64,000 nt of DNA from JACCYU01 sp050740315. Its GTDB lineage: Bacteria; Pseudomonadota; Gammaproteobacteria; JACCYU01. The stretch is from NCBI GenBank assembly GCA_050740315.1, contig JBOIDC010000001.1:124001-188000 (forward strand), written 5' to 3'. How positions within the stretch are numbered: position 1 is the first letter of the stretch; each line of letters begins with the position of its first letter. The translations under genes and the position numbers were made by a program. Below the pieces are notes generated by a model. The model saw nothing but the letters and a program-made list of their open reading frames with translations. It was not told where the DNA came from and ran no database searches. Below, piece after piece: positions 16,137 through 24,912 of this stretch.

Positions 16137-17303
16137 ATGAACGAAGATGAAAGAAAGATACGGCTTGAGATCGCTAACTCACTGCGCAAGCCCGGCGACC
16201 GACCGGACCCGTCGGTCAGCGTCGCTCGGCGCATCTTTTTGCACCGGTCGCTGTTGACCGGCGCCGCGGTCGGCGCCGCGTCGTACGGCTGGTTTCCGCT
16301 GATCAACACGATAGACATGACTTTCGCCGCTACCCCCGAAGGCGCGCAAGGCGAAACAATAAGATTCGCGTGGATCTCCGACAGCCATCTCTACCCCAAG
16401 GACGTGAACACCCGTTTTGTCAAAAAGACCAAACGCGCGGTCAGCGAGGTCAAGGCCATGGATCCGCCCGCGGATTTCCTGATCTACGGCGGCGACCTGG
16501 CGCAACTGGGCGATCCGGTGGAAATCGCCCTAGGGGCTGAAATCTTGAAGGAACTCGACATCAAGCAGGTGTTCATCCCCGGCGAGCACGACTGGTATCT
16601 GGACCTGGGCGCGCTGTGGGAGAAAAAGTTCGGCACGAGCCCGTGGACATTCGATCACAAGGGCGTGCGTTTTATCGGCCTCAATACCGTTGGGCAAGTG
16701 CAAGATTACTGGAGCGCCACGAAGATGACGCCCAAGGAGCGCATGGGCCATATGGCGACGTTGGACGGCACCGTGGCGGGCGCCTGGGCCGGCCTCGGCG
16801 ATGAGCAACTCAAATGGTTGCAGGACGCCTTGGCCGATTGGCCCAAGGACCAGTCCGTGGTGATCTTCAGCCACAACCCGCTGTACGAGTACTACCCGCC
16901 GTGGAACTTCTGGGTGCGCGACTGGCGTCAGGTGCACGAGATCGTGGCGCCCTACAGCAAGATCACCAACCTGCATGGCCATACTCACCAGGTGCTGTAC
17001 AACGAGATCGGCAAGATGCGCTCGATCGGCATGCTGGCGACCGCGTGGCCGTGGCCCTATGCGCCGGAAGGCGTGCCCCAGTTGACCAAGCCCATGATCC
17101 GCGCGGACATCGGCGATCACTTCGACGGTCTCGGTTGGGACAAGGCGGCCTTGGTCGCGGGTGCGGAGTTGGAGCACGAGTACATGATGTGGAACGAACG
17201 CGATGGCGTGGTGTTTGCCGAGCACGCCTACGACTCGGGGACCGGCGACAATGCGACGCAGCAAACGCACAGCCGCGTCGCCGACCGCATGTGGCCGTAC
17301 TAG
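16137..17303 (+). CDS. Calcineurin-like metallophosphoesterase, exported
   Basis: A 388-aa protein. The N-terminus has a Tat-like ARRIFLHRSLLTGAAVGAA motif preceded by about 30 residues, suggesting export of a folded metalloenzyme. The metallophosphoesterase motifs appear in order: SDSHLY, GGDLAQLGD, GEHD (in place of GNHD), SHNPLY and GHTHQ. The substrate is unknown. A strong ribosome-binding site (AGGAGG) and the 44-base gap from the cupredoxin-like gene support an operon. Finding a phosphoesterase between a cupredoxin lipoprotein and oxidase genes is unusual. Confidence 0.85.
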   Translation: MNEDERKIRLEIANSLRKPGDRPDPSVSVARRIFLHRSLLTGAAVGAASYGWFPLINTIDMTFAATPEGAQGETIRFAWISDSHLYPKDVNTRFVKKTKRAVSEVKAMDPPADFLIYGGDLAQLGDPVEIALGAEILKELDIKQVFIPGEHDWYLDLGALWEKKFGTSPWTFDHKGVRFIGLNTVGQVQDYWSATKMTPKERMGHMATLDGTVAGAWAGLGDEQLKWLQDALADWPKDQSVVIFSHNPLYEYYPPWNFWVRDWRQVHEIVAPYSKITNLHGHTHQVLYNEIGKMRSIGMLATAWPWPYAPEGVPQLTKPMIRADIGDHFDGLGWDKAALVAGAELEHEYMMWNERDGVVFAEHAYDSGTGDNATQQTHSRVADRMWPY

Positions 17304-17388
17304 CGGGATGGGCGGCGTCCGGAAAAAACGGGCGCGGCGCCTGTCAAGCACGGGCGAAAGCGGACCCTCACGGTGAGGAGGAATAGCG

Positions 17389-17838
17389 ATGTACCTCAAG
17401 ATGATATACAAGCCGCTGGGCGCTGCCCTGCTGCTGGTGACGGTGGCCACTGCTCCATGGGCCCTGGCGCACAAGAAACCGCACGATCAGGCGACGCTGC
17501 AGGCCTTCCATGAGGTCTTTATGGAACAGGTCCGCATCGGCGACTTGCTGTTCCATGGCGACCCGATCACCGAAGACGAGTTGGGCGTCACCCTCTCGCG
17601 CACCGGCATGGCCTGCGCCATGTGTCATCCCGACACGACCGACGTCCATCCCCATGAGTTCCCGAAGTACCAGGAACAGATGGCCAAGTTCGCCACCCTG
17701 CGGGACATGATCAACTGGTGTATCGAGAAGCCGAACCAGGGCGAGAAGATCGACTCGGATTCGGAAGCGATGAAGGCCCTCGAGGCCTACATCTATTACT
17801 CCAATCGGGGTTCGCCGCTTAATCCGGGCGTGCACTGA
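17389..17838 (+). CDS. Monohaem c-type cytochrome, periplasmic
   Basis: A 149-aa protein with a signal peptide (ALLLVTVATAPWALA) and one haem c motif CAMCH near residue 77. The downstream FPKYQEQMAKFATLRDMINWCIEKPNQG and ALEAYIYYSNRG resemble cytochromes of the SoxA / thiosulfate dehydrogenase-type fold, although no second haem motif is present. The ribosome-binding site is GAGGAGG. It lies between the phosphoesterase and ccoN and is the probable electron donor to the oxidase, by position. Confidence 0.82.
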   Translation: MYLKMIYKPLGAALLLVTVATAPWALAHKKPHDQATLQAFHEVFMEQVRIGDLLFHGDPITEDELGVTLSRTGMACAMCHPDTTDVHPHEFPKYQEQMAKFATLRDMINWCIEKPNQGEKIDSDSEAMKALEAYIYYSNRGSPLNPGVH

Positions 17839-17992
17839 TCGCGCGCGACCACGCTTAAAGGCAGGGAAGCTGGCAAGGGTTTTAGAAGACTCAAGCACCG
17901 ATGGTGGCACGGGCGGCACCAACGCGCAGAACAAGGCACGAACGCGGGGGCGCACTGCGCCCGTGTGCCCGGAGGAATTGAAGGGGTAACCG

Positions 17993-19432
17993 ATGGCCGA
18001 CGCGATCGCAAGACCGGCGCAAGACGCATTCCCGGACCTCGATGAGCTCATAGACAAGCCGCTGATCCGGAAATGGTTGTTGTGGGGCCTGTTCTGGCTG
18101 ATGTTCACACCCTCGATCGGGGTCACCATATCGAGCCTGTTTAACTACCCCGATTACCTGGGGACCTCGCTGAATTTGACCTTCGGCCGGCTGCGGCCGA
18201 TGCACGTCAACGGCGTCATATTCGGCGCTTTTTCTACGCTTTTTATAGGGCTTTGCTACTACCTGGTGCCGCGCCTTTGCGGCGTCCGGGTGCATTACGA
18301 ATGGCTGGGGCACTATCTGGTGTGGATCTGGAATTTAGGCCTAGCATTGGGGATGGTGACGATAAATCTGGGTTACTACCAAGCGCTGGAGGCGGGCGAG
18401 TTCCCATTGCCCGTCGATATCATTATTTTTGCCGTGATCTCGATTTTGACCTGGCAATTCCTGGTCACGATCGCCAATCGCCTCGAGCCCCAGCTCTACG
18501 TCGCGCTGTGGTATCTGATCGGGGCGTTCGTGTGGACGGTGCTGAACCTGATCCTGGGGAGCTATATCCTGCCCTACAGCATCACGGGCATCAACAGCGC
18601 GGCCTTTCATGGATTGTTCCTCCATTACATCGTGGGTCTGTGGATCACCCCGGCCGGCTATGTCTTGATCTATTACTTTCTCCCGGCCAGCGCCAGAAAC
18701 CCCATTTACAGTCATAAACTATCGCTGGTCGGCTTCTGGTCGCTGGCGCTGTTCTATCCGTTCGTGGGCATTCATCATTATCTCTACAGCCCGATCGCCG
18801 ACTGGGCGGAGACCCTGGCGATCATCACCTCGATGCTGCTGATCATCCCGGTATGGACGGTACTGGTAAACTTCTTCGGCACCATGCGGGGCCGGTGGCA
18901 GACCTTTGGGCAGAATCTGACCGCCAAGTTCCTGATCATGGGCTCGATCATGTATCTGATCGGGTGTTTCCAGGGCTCCACCGAGGCGCTGCGCTCGCTC
19001 CAGCAACCCACCCACTTCACCGACTTCGTCATCTCGCACTCGCATCTGACGGTGTTTGGCACCTTCGTGGTATGGGCCATGGCCGGCACGATCTACACCC
19101 TGCCCAGGATCGTGGGAAGACCGCTGTGGTCGTTCACGATGGGTAACTGGTCGTTCTGGTTGATCACCTTCGGCATCTCGCTCATGGGTCTGACGTTGAC
19201 CGCCGGGGGCTTGCAGCAAGGCTTCGAATGGATGAGCGGTGCGGAATGGCTGGATTCGTTGATCCACGTCAGCCCCTACTGGCTGGTGCGCACCCTGGCG
19301 GGGATCTCCATGGATATGGGCATGTCGCTATTGGTCGTGAATCTTATGATGACGGTGCTCGCGAGGGAGCCCGTTCCTGAAGGGGTCGCGCATCCCGCGG
19401 ACGGTACGGCGGTCGAGGGGGTGGCGCCATGA
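17993..19432 (+). CDS. ccoN: cbb3-type cytochrome oxidase catalytic subunit I (CcoN-like)
   Basis: A 479-aa membrane protein with about 12 helices. Haem b and CuB ligands are visible: RPMHVNG, the His in FLHYIVGLW, IHH in FVGIHHYLY preceded by the conserved Tyr, and HSH in FVISHSHL. It reduces O2 at a haem b3-CuB site in the inner membrane. Compared from memory with the Pseudomonas stutzeri enzyme, the FEGP Glu near the active site appears as Gln here (CFQGSTEALRSL). The stop overlaps the next gene by 4 bases. It is divergent from standard CcoN but complete. Confidence 0.9.
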   Translation: MADAIARPAQDAFPDLDELIDKPLIRKWLLWGLFWLMFTPSIGVTISSLFNYPDYLGTSLNLTFGRLRPMHVNGVIFGAFSTLFIGLCYYLVPRLCGVRVHYEWLGHYLVWIWNLGLALGMVTINLGYYQALEAGEFPLPVDIIIFAVISILTWQFLVTIANRLEPQLYVALWYLIGAFVWTVLNLILGSYILPYSITGINSAAFHGLFLHYIVGLWITPAGYVLIYYFLPASARNPIYSHKLSLVGFWSLALFYPFVGIHHYLYSPIADWAETLAIITSMLLIIPVWTVLVNFFGTMRGRWQTFGQNLTAKFLIMGSIMYLIGCFQGSTEALRSLQQPTHFTDFVISHSHLTVFGTFVVWAMAGTIYTLPRIVGRPLWSFTMGNWSFWLITFGISLMGLTLTAGGLQQGFEWMSGAEWLDSLIHVSPYWLVRTLAGISMDMGMSLLVVNLMMTVLAREPVPEGVAHPADGTAVEGVAP

Positions 19433-21147
19433 GGATGACGGCGCGCAACGTCGCCCTGATCGCCGGTGTGGGGTTCTTATTCCTGGCTGTGTTCACGCAA
19501 GGGCTGCTGCCGTTTTTGGAGCCCCAGTCCCGCACCAGCGAGGTCACCTCGGTGGTGCGCACCGACTTCGGCGAGCTCAAGTGGATGGAGACCCAGGCGA
19601 CCGACTATACGGAGCTCGAGGCCCTGGGCCGCCGGGTCTACATCTCCAACGGCTGCTGGTATTGCCATTCGCAATACGTGCGGCCGGTAACCGGTGAGAC
19701 CCGCCGCTGGGGCCCGGTCAGCGAGGCCGGCGAATACGCCTTCGATCAACCCCACCTGTTCTCCACCCGTCGTATCGGACCGGACCTGACGCGCGTCGGA
19801 CTCAAGTTCGGCGATGAATGGCACCGCGCCCATTTCTGGGATCCGCGCATGCTGTCGCCCGATTCGACCATGCCGCGCTTTGCCGCGTTGTTCGAGGGCC
19901 CTTATGGGCCGGTAAAAATCGTCGCCGACGAGTCCGGCACCAAGACCGTGGCGCAGACTGATGACACCAAGAAATTGTTCGACTTTGCAAGCAAAAAACG
20001 TGTTCTGCTGACGCCAAATCCGCAAGGTCTGACCTTCGTTCCCGAGCGCGGCAAGTATCCCGTCATCTTCACGCCCAACCAGGAATATACCGGCGACACG
20101 GTGACCTTGGTGGCCGACACCAGGGAGCTCAAGGGCATCATCGCCTATATGCAGAAGCTCGGCACCAACCGCGGCAAGTGGCTTGACCTATTCGAACCGC
20201 AGCGCATGGAAGCCGCGGTGCTGTCCATGGAGCGCTCGGAGACGTATATCGCGCACGGCAGGGAGGTGTACGAACGCCACTGCCAAGGCTGTCATGGCGA
20301 GAAGGGAGACGGCAATGGACCCGCGGCGACGTTTTTGACCGAGTTTCGCCCACGCGACTTCACCTTCGGCGTGTTCAAGTTCAGGCGCACACCGTCGGGC
20401 TCCTTGCCGACCGATGGCGACCTGTACCAGACGATCACGCGCGGAGTCCGGGGCACGGGGATGCCGATGTGGCACAGCTTGAGCGAGAAGGATCGCCTGG
20501 GCGTTATCCAGTACATCAAGTACGAGCTGGCGGTGGATCGCATCACCGATCCGGACTATCCGTACCCGTATTTCCTAGAGGAGACGGTCGAAGCGCCTAT
20601 CCATGCGGGCGAACCGCCCGAGCCGTCCAAGGAGATTGTCGCCAAGGGCGCGCGGGCATGGAAACAGGCCAAATGCTGGGAATGCCATGGCGACGGCGGC
20701 GAGGGCGACGGCGAGAAGGCGGCGGGTCTGGATACCGACTGGGGCTTTCCCATCAGGCCCGCGGACCTGACCACCGGCCAGTTCAAGTCCGGGCCCTCGG
20801 TCGAGGATATCTTCAGGACCATGACCACCGGTCTGTCCGGCACGCCGATGCCGTCCTATGAGCAGACGCTCTCGGAAGAAGATCGCTGGGCGCTGTCGTA
20901 TTACGTGCTGGCACTTTCGGCCTATACCGACCCACTCACCGGCGAACCGCTGGACATTGCGCCTGCAGACCGCCAGACCCTCAACGATCCGGCCCTGAAG
21001 GCCACCGAGTCACACTATGCCTACAAACCGGCGGATTCAGAGGCTGTGCCGCGGCCCTATTACGCCGGTGAGGCCTGGGCCGAGAAACATGGTATCGAAG
21101 TGCCCGGGCCGGCGGCGGCGCTCAAACCGGGTCTCACACCTGATTAA
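19429..21147 (+). CDS. ccoO: CcoO-type subunit fused to two cytochrome c domains (CcoO-CcoP-like fusion)
   Basis: A 572-aa protein with one N-terminal membrane helix (ALIAGVGFLFLAVFTQGLLPF). The first part is CcoO: CWYCHSQYVRPV, RIGPDLTRVG and the axial Met in DSTMPRF. Two further haem c domains follow, with CQGCH (near residue 288) and CWECH (near residue 421) and axial Met in GTGMPMW and GTPMPSY. Standard cbb3 oxidases carry the two extra haems on a separate CcoP subunit; no separate ccoP is seen in this cluster, so this fusion probably does both jobs. It starts inside the ccoN stop (ATGA overlap). Confidence 0.9.
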   Translation: MRMTARNVALIAGVGFLFLAVFTQGLLPFLEPQSRTSEVTSVVRTDFGELKWMETQATDYTELEALGRRVYISNGCWYCHSQYVRPVTGETRRWGPVSEAGEYAFDQPHLFSTRRIGPDLTRVGLKFGDEWHRAHFWDPRMLSPDSTMPRFAALFEGPYGPVKIVADESGTKTVAQTDDTKKLFDFASKKRVLLTPNPQGLTFVPERGKYPVIFTPNQEYTGDTVTLVADTRELKGIIAYMQKLGTNRGKWLDLFEPQRMEAAVLSMERSETYIAHGREVYERHCQGCHGEKGDGNGPAATFLTEFRPRDFTFGVFKFRRTPSGSLPTDGDLYQTITRGVRGTGMPMWHSLSEKDRLGVIQYIKYELAVDRITDPDYPYPYFLEETVEAPIHAGEPPEPSKEIVAKGARAWKQAKCWECHGDGGEGDGEKAAGLDTDWGFPIRPADLTTGQFKSGPSVEDIFRTMTTGLSGTPMPSYEQTLSEEDRWALSYYVLALSAYTDPLTGEPLDIAPADRQTLNDPALKATESHYAYKPADSEAVPRPYYAGEAWAEKHGIEVPGPAAALKPGLTPD

Positions 21148-21167
21148 CCAGAGGAGTCTCCATAGAG

Positions 21168-21332
21168 ATGGCCGAACTCACATTCTTACAGTTTCTGGTG
21201 GCTTTGAGCATGAGCCTGGGCGCTGTGTGTCTCTTTATCTGGGCCGTGCTGTCGGGGATGTTCAACGATGTGGAAGACATCGCGTACCGTGCTTACAGGC
21301 GTGAGGTGCAAAACGATGAACCCAACGACTGA
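21168..21332 (+). CDS. ccoS: CcoS-like cbb3 oxidase assembly protein (54 aa)
   Basis: Small membrane protein with one helix (FLVALSMSLGAVCLFIWAVL) followed by SGMFNDVEDIAYRAYRRE. The FIWAV-SG-(F/Y)-DD-E order is the CcoS signature, and CcoS is needed for cofactor insertion in cbb3 oxidases. It is preceded by AGAGGAG at 21150-21156. Its 3' end overlaps the next small gene by 17 bases. Confidence 0.75.
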   Translation: MAELTFLQFLVALSMSLGAVCLFIWAVLSGMFNDVEDIAYRAYRREVQNDEPND

Positions 21333-21552
21333 ATCGAACAATCCTGAAAATACGCAGCAACACGCACCGGCCGGTGACAGTGAACACGTACCTCACCACA
21401 AACGGACGGAGGGCTACGCCGGCGGTCATATCAAGGCATACCACGGACGCATCCACCTGTGGCTGGGGGTGGTCTATGCGGTGTTGTTCGTATGGGCGCT
21501 GTATTACGGCTACACATACTGGGGCGGTTTGGGGCCGGGACTGGACTATTAG
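21316..21552 (+). CDS. Small His-rich membrane protein in oxidase operon (78 aa)
   Basis: The product has a hydrophilic N-terminal half with several His (EHVPHHKRTEGYAGGHIKAYHGRIH) and one C-terminal membrane helix (LWLGVVYAVLFVWALYYGYTYW). It overlaps the ccoS 3' end. It may be an accessory or small structural subunit of the oxidase, in the role of CcoQ or CcoH, but I do not recognise the family. The His-rich part could bind copper or haem. Confidence 0.7.
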   Translation: MNPTTESNNPENTQQHAPAGDSEHVPHHKRTEGYAGGHIKAYHGRIHLWLGVVYAVLFVWALYYGYTYWGGLGPGLDY

Positions 21553-21586
21553 TGGACTGCAAAGCGGAAAGCTATGGTGTTTGTAG

Positions 21587-21606
21587 GTCGCCAGTTATTT
21601 GGCGAC
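21587..21606 (+). other. Intra-operon stem-loop
   Basis: GTCGCCA and TGGCGAC form a perfect 7-bp stem with a six-base loop, 35 bases after the 78-aa gene stop and 83 bases before the next small gene. There is no T-run. It may protect the upstream mRNA or separate expression of the oxidase and assembly genes. Confidence 0.4.
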
Positions 21607-21689
21607 AGCGCATCCGTAAGCATTCCCCGACCTGCAGAGCGATTCCTTAAATGCCTGTTACATTCCGCTAGTAAGAGGAGGTGAGCATC

Positions 21690-21800
21690 GTGTTCGCGGA
21701 GAGACTGTTGCTGGTCATCGCCGGTTTGAATCTGCTGTTCCTGTTGAGCGAACTGTCGCTCAACGTTTTGGGCGCAATGATCCCGGCGATACACTTCTAG
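21690..21800 (+). CDS. Very small membrane protein (36 aa)
   Basis: A GTG-started frame with the strong ribosome-binding site AGGAGGT 7 bases upstream. The product MFAERLLLVIAGLNLLFLLS plus a 16-residue tail is one membrane helix. It lies between the oxidase subunits and the SafE/CcoI genes, where CcoQ-like or assembly peptides are common. No family is recognised. Confidence 0.55.
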   Translation: MFAERLLLVIAGLNLLFLLSELSLNVLGAMIPAIHF

Positions 21801-21812
21801 AGGAAGCAAGGT

Positions 21813-21911
21813 ATGGACATGAGTCTGGCTGAAGGCATCGGATTCACGATATTCGTCGTCATGACCGTCGGATTCGCCGTCTGGACATTGTACCTGGGCA
21901 TCAAGAAATAA
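21813..21911 (+). CDS. Very small CcoQ-like membrane protein (32 aa)
   Basis: MDMSLAEGIGFTIFVVMTVG followed by FAVWTLYLGIKK gives one membrane helix with a short positive end. It starts 12 bases after the preceding 36-aa gene and has the ribosome-binding site GGAAG. Size and place suggest a CcoQ-like small subunit or another accessory peptide of the cbb3 oxidase. Confidence 0.55.
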   Translation: MDMSLAEGIGFTIFVVMTVGFAVWTLYLGIKK

Positions 21912-21957
21912 GGCCCCGGCGTGATGTAGCCAACGGGCGGTTCCGGCCGGCGTCGGT

Positions 21958-22722
21958 ATGACACCCTACGTGCTCATCTTTCTCGCCGGACTTGCCGGCA
22001 GCCTGCATTGCGTCGGCATGTGCGGCGGGTTTGCCTGCGCCATCGGCCCGGATCCGCGCGGGCGTACCGCAACCGCGGTGCGCCACCTGATCTACAACAC
22101 CGGGCGGGTGACGACTTATTGCTTCCTCGGCGCGTTGGCGGGCTACCTCGGCGCGCACTTTATTCTCTTATGGGAAGGCTCCGCGCTAGGCATCGCCCAG
22201 CGCCTGCTGGCGGGCGTATCCGGTGCGCTGATGATGCTGATCGGTCTGCAATTCTTCGGCTTTTTTCAGGGCGTCAACCGCCGGCTAACAGGCCTCGGCG
22301 GCCAGCTTTTCACCCAGGCGCTGCGTGACCTGCTCAAAGATCCTCATCCGGCCGCACCGCTGGCATTCGGGGTGCTCAATGGTTTTCTGCCCTGTCCGCT
22401 GGTCTACGCCTTTGCCGCCCAGGCGGCCGCCAGCGGCGGTCCGCTGCCCGGCCTGCTGGTGATGGCCGCGTTCGGTCTCGGCACCTTTCCCGCGATGCTG
22501 ATGATGGGCGGCGTCGGCACGCTGTTTCGCTCACCGCCGCAATCGGGCGGCGTGCAGACATATCCTGTTGCCTTTCTCAAAGGCAGCCGCGCCGGTGTAT
22601 GGCTGCGCTCCGACTGGCGCGTGCAGGGTGTACGTATGGCCGGAGCGTTCATCGTGTTGCTCGGGTTAATCACCGTCGCGCGCGGTGTCTTGCCGTTGGC
22701 CGCGCACGGGCATCACCTGTGA
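21958..22722 (+). CDS. SafE/TauE-like membrane protein of the cco cluster (UreH-type)
   Basis: A 254-aa membrane protein with about six helices. The N-terminal GLAGSLHCVGMCGGFACAI with a Cys-x4-Cys-type motif and NGFLPCPLVYAFAAQAAASG are typical of the 'sulfite exporter TauE/SafE' or CcoA-neighbour proteins found with ccoI and ccoS. It is linked to maturation of cbb3 oxidase, probably by moving copper or thiol compounds. Its stop overlaps the GTG start of ccoI by 4 bases. Confidence 0.85.
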   Translation: MTPYVLIFLAGLAGSLHCVGMCGGFACAIGPDPRGRTATAVRHLIYNTGRVTTYCFLGALAGYLGAHFILLWEGSALGIAQRLLAGVSGALMMLIGLQFFGFFQGVNRRLTGLGGQLFTQALRDLLKDPHPAAPLAFGVLNGFLPCPLVYAFAAQAAASGGPLPGLLVMAAFGLGTFPAMLMMGGVGTLFRSPPQSGGVQTYPVAFLKGSRAGVWLRSDWRVQGVRMAGAFIVLLGLITVARGVLPLAAHGHHL

Positions 22723-24848
22723 GCCCATCAGCCATTACAAGTAGTCGCGCCTGCAGCCATTGCCTGCTGCCGGTGGGACGCCTGGGCCAGCGGCGCGAAG
22801 TCGGTGGTGAAATCCATCAGTTCTGCTGCTACGGCTGTTGTCTCGCGTTTCAGGTCGGTCACGGCGAGCGCGAGGAACCCGCGGCCGCGTGGCTGCTGAT
22901 CCGGCTCGGGGTCGGCGGTTTCCTGGCCATGAATATCATGCTGTTCAGCCTGTTGCTGTACGCGGGGACCATCGGGCCCGAGGATACGGGCCTGCTGCGA
23001 GCGGTGCACACCTTGCTCTGGGTGCTGGCGACGCCGTTGATCGTGATCCTGGGCGGGCCTTTTATACGCGGCGCCTGGCAGGAGGTGCGTCACGGTCGCA
23101 TCACCACCGATATGCTGGTCAGCATCGGCATCCTCGCGGCGTACGGCTATTCCGCCCTCCAGGTGATGACCGGCGGCGCCCATGTCTACTTCGACACCGC
23201 CGCCATGGTGCTCATGCTGTTCACCCTGGGCCGTTACCTGGAAGCGATAGGTCGCGTGCGCACCGCGCGCAGCCTTGCCCCCATGCTGGCCGCGGAACAC
23301 GCGATAGCCACCGTGGTGCTGGAGGGTCACGACCTCGAACAGCCGGTGCAAGCGATCATGCTGGGATCCGTGGTGCGCGTGCGCCCCGGCGAGCGGCTGG
23401 CGGTAGACGGCGTGGTGATCGAAGGCCGTTCCGCCTGCGATGAAGCGGTGCTCACCGGCCAACGGGAGCCCAAGGTCAAACAGCCGGGTGCGGAGGCCTT
23501 CGCGGGCAGCGTCAACGGCGCCGGACAATTGTTGATTCGCGCCACCACCGCCGGCACCAATACCTATTGGGTGCGGATGAGCCGTCTGGTACGTGAGGCC
23601 TTGGACCGCAAGAGCCCGCTGGGAGAAACCATGGACCGGGCGGCGGCACTGTTTGTACCAGCCGTGCTGCTGCTGGCGATCATTACGGTCTGGTACTGGG
23701 GCGGGCATGGTCCCTTCGGACAGGCGTTGATGACAGGACTGGCGGTATTGGTGGTGGCCTGTCCCTGCGCGCTGGGCCTGGCCGCGCCGCTCGCGACCGC
23801 TTTGGGCCTGGGTCAGGCCGCGCAACTGGGCATCGTCGTGCGCGGTGGCGGCGTGCTGGAGCGTCTGGCGGGGATCAAGGCCGTGGCGTTCGACAAAACC
23901 GGCACGCTCACCACCGGCGCGCCGCATCTTGTGGCGCTGCTGACCGACGGCGTACCGCACACCGAATTGTTGCGTCGGGCGGCCGCCCTGGCGCAGGGTT
24001 CGGAACATCCCATCGCGCGCGCCATTACGATGGCCGCGCGTCAACGAGGGCTGACATGGCCGCCTTGCAGTGGTGTGCAGGCCCATCCTGGCGAGGGCGT
24101 GTCCGGCGGTATGACCGGGACGGATGGCGGCGGGATCGCCATGGGTTCAGCCGCTTTCATGGCAAACCGGGGCTGGCCTGTTCCCACATCACTTTTCGAA
24201 CCCCCGAACATGCACGGGTACTCGCAGGTGTACGTCGGTTGGGATGGCCAGGTACGCGGGTTGCTGTGCCTGGCCGACACGCCTTTGGCCGAAGCGCGCG
24301 CGGTGATTGCGACGCTGGCGGCCGAAGGGCTGGCTACCTGCCTGTTGAGCGGCGATACGCCGGCCGCGGCGACGCGCGCCGCACAGCGGCTGGGTATCCG
24401 CCATACACAGGCCGGGCTGTTACCGGCGGACAAAGTCGCCGCGCTGCATGCGTGGGCGCGGCGGCATGGCGCGGTCGCCATGGTGGGCGATGGCATGAAC
24501 GACGCGCCCGTGCTGGCGGCGGCCACGGTCGGCATCGCGGTGGGCGGCGCCACCGACCTGGCGCGCGAGAGCGCGGACATCATCCTGCCGGCGGGGGCGC
24601 TGGAACGCCTGCCGTGGCTGATCGGGTTGGCGCGGCGGGTGCGCAAAACGATACTGACGAACATCGCCTGGGCGCTGGGGTATAACCTGGCGGCATTGTC
24701 GCTGGCGGTCGCGGGTCTGTTGCAACCCGCCGTCGCGGCGGGGCTGATGGCCGGCTCCAGCCTGTTGGTGGTAACCCGTTCCCTGCGCGCGGGCCATGCG
24801 CCTGCACAGCATGCCGCCGACACAATGCCGCTCCTCCAGGGAAGGTAG
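22719..24848 (+). CDS. ccoI: Copper-exporting P1B-type ATPase CcoI
   Basis: A 709-aa heavy-metal P-type ATPase. The GTG at 22719 overlaps the safE-like stop. The N-terminus has CSHC and FCCYGCC metal-binding motifs, as in CcoI/FixI, rather than a classical HMA repeat. Transport and catalytic motifs are present: ACPCALG (the CPC metal site), DKTGTLT (phosphorylated Asp), and GDGMNDAPVLAAA. It delivers copper to the periplasm or membrane for CuB insertion in CcoN. A longer frame upstream overlaps the safE-like gene and is rejected. Confidence 0.93.
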   Translation: MSPSAITSSRACSHCLLPVGRLGQRREVGGEIHQFCCYGCCLAFQVGHGEREEPAAAWLLIRLGVGGFLAMNIMLFSLLLYAGTIGPEDTGLLRAVHTLLWVLATPLIVILGGPFIRGAWQEVRHGRITTDMLVSIGILAAYGYSALQVMTGGAHVYFDTAAMVLMLFTLGRYLEAIGRVRTARSLAPMLAAEHAIATVVLEGHDLEQPVQAIMLGSVVRVRPGERLAVDGVVIEGRSACDEAVLTGQREPKVKQPGAEAFAGSVNGAGQLLIRATTAGTNTYWVRMSRLVREALDRKSPLGETMDRAAALFVPAVLLLAIITVWYWGGHGPFGQALMTGLAVLVVACPCALGLAAPLATALGLGQAAQLGIVVRGGGVLERLAGIKAVAFDKTGTLTTGAPHLVALLTDGVPHTELLRRAAALAQGSEHPIARAITMAARQRGLTWPPCSGVQAHPGEGVSGGMTGTDGGGIAMGSAAFMANRGWPVPTSLFEPPNMHGYSQVYVGWDGQVRGLLCLADTPLAEARAVIATLAAEGLATCLLSGDTPAAATRAAQRLGIRHTQAGLLPADKVAALHAWARRHGAVAMVGDGMNDAPVLAAATVGIAVGGATDLARESADIILPAGALERLPWLIGLARRVRKTILTNIAWALGYNLAALSLAVAGLLQPAVAAGLMAGSSLLVVTRSLRAGHAPAQHAADTMPLLQGR

Positions 24849-24912
24849 TCTTCAGCGTAACGCCTATACTTGTATGAAGCGTCAAGCATGCCTCGATACA
24901 GGGGGGCGCACC

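Noticed and set aside
22728..24086. 452-aa open frame on the minus strand opposite ccoI
   Set aside because: Low-complexity Gln/His/Gly composition and full overlap with the P-type ATPase, whose motifs are intact.
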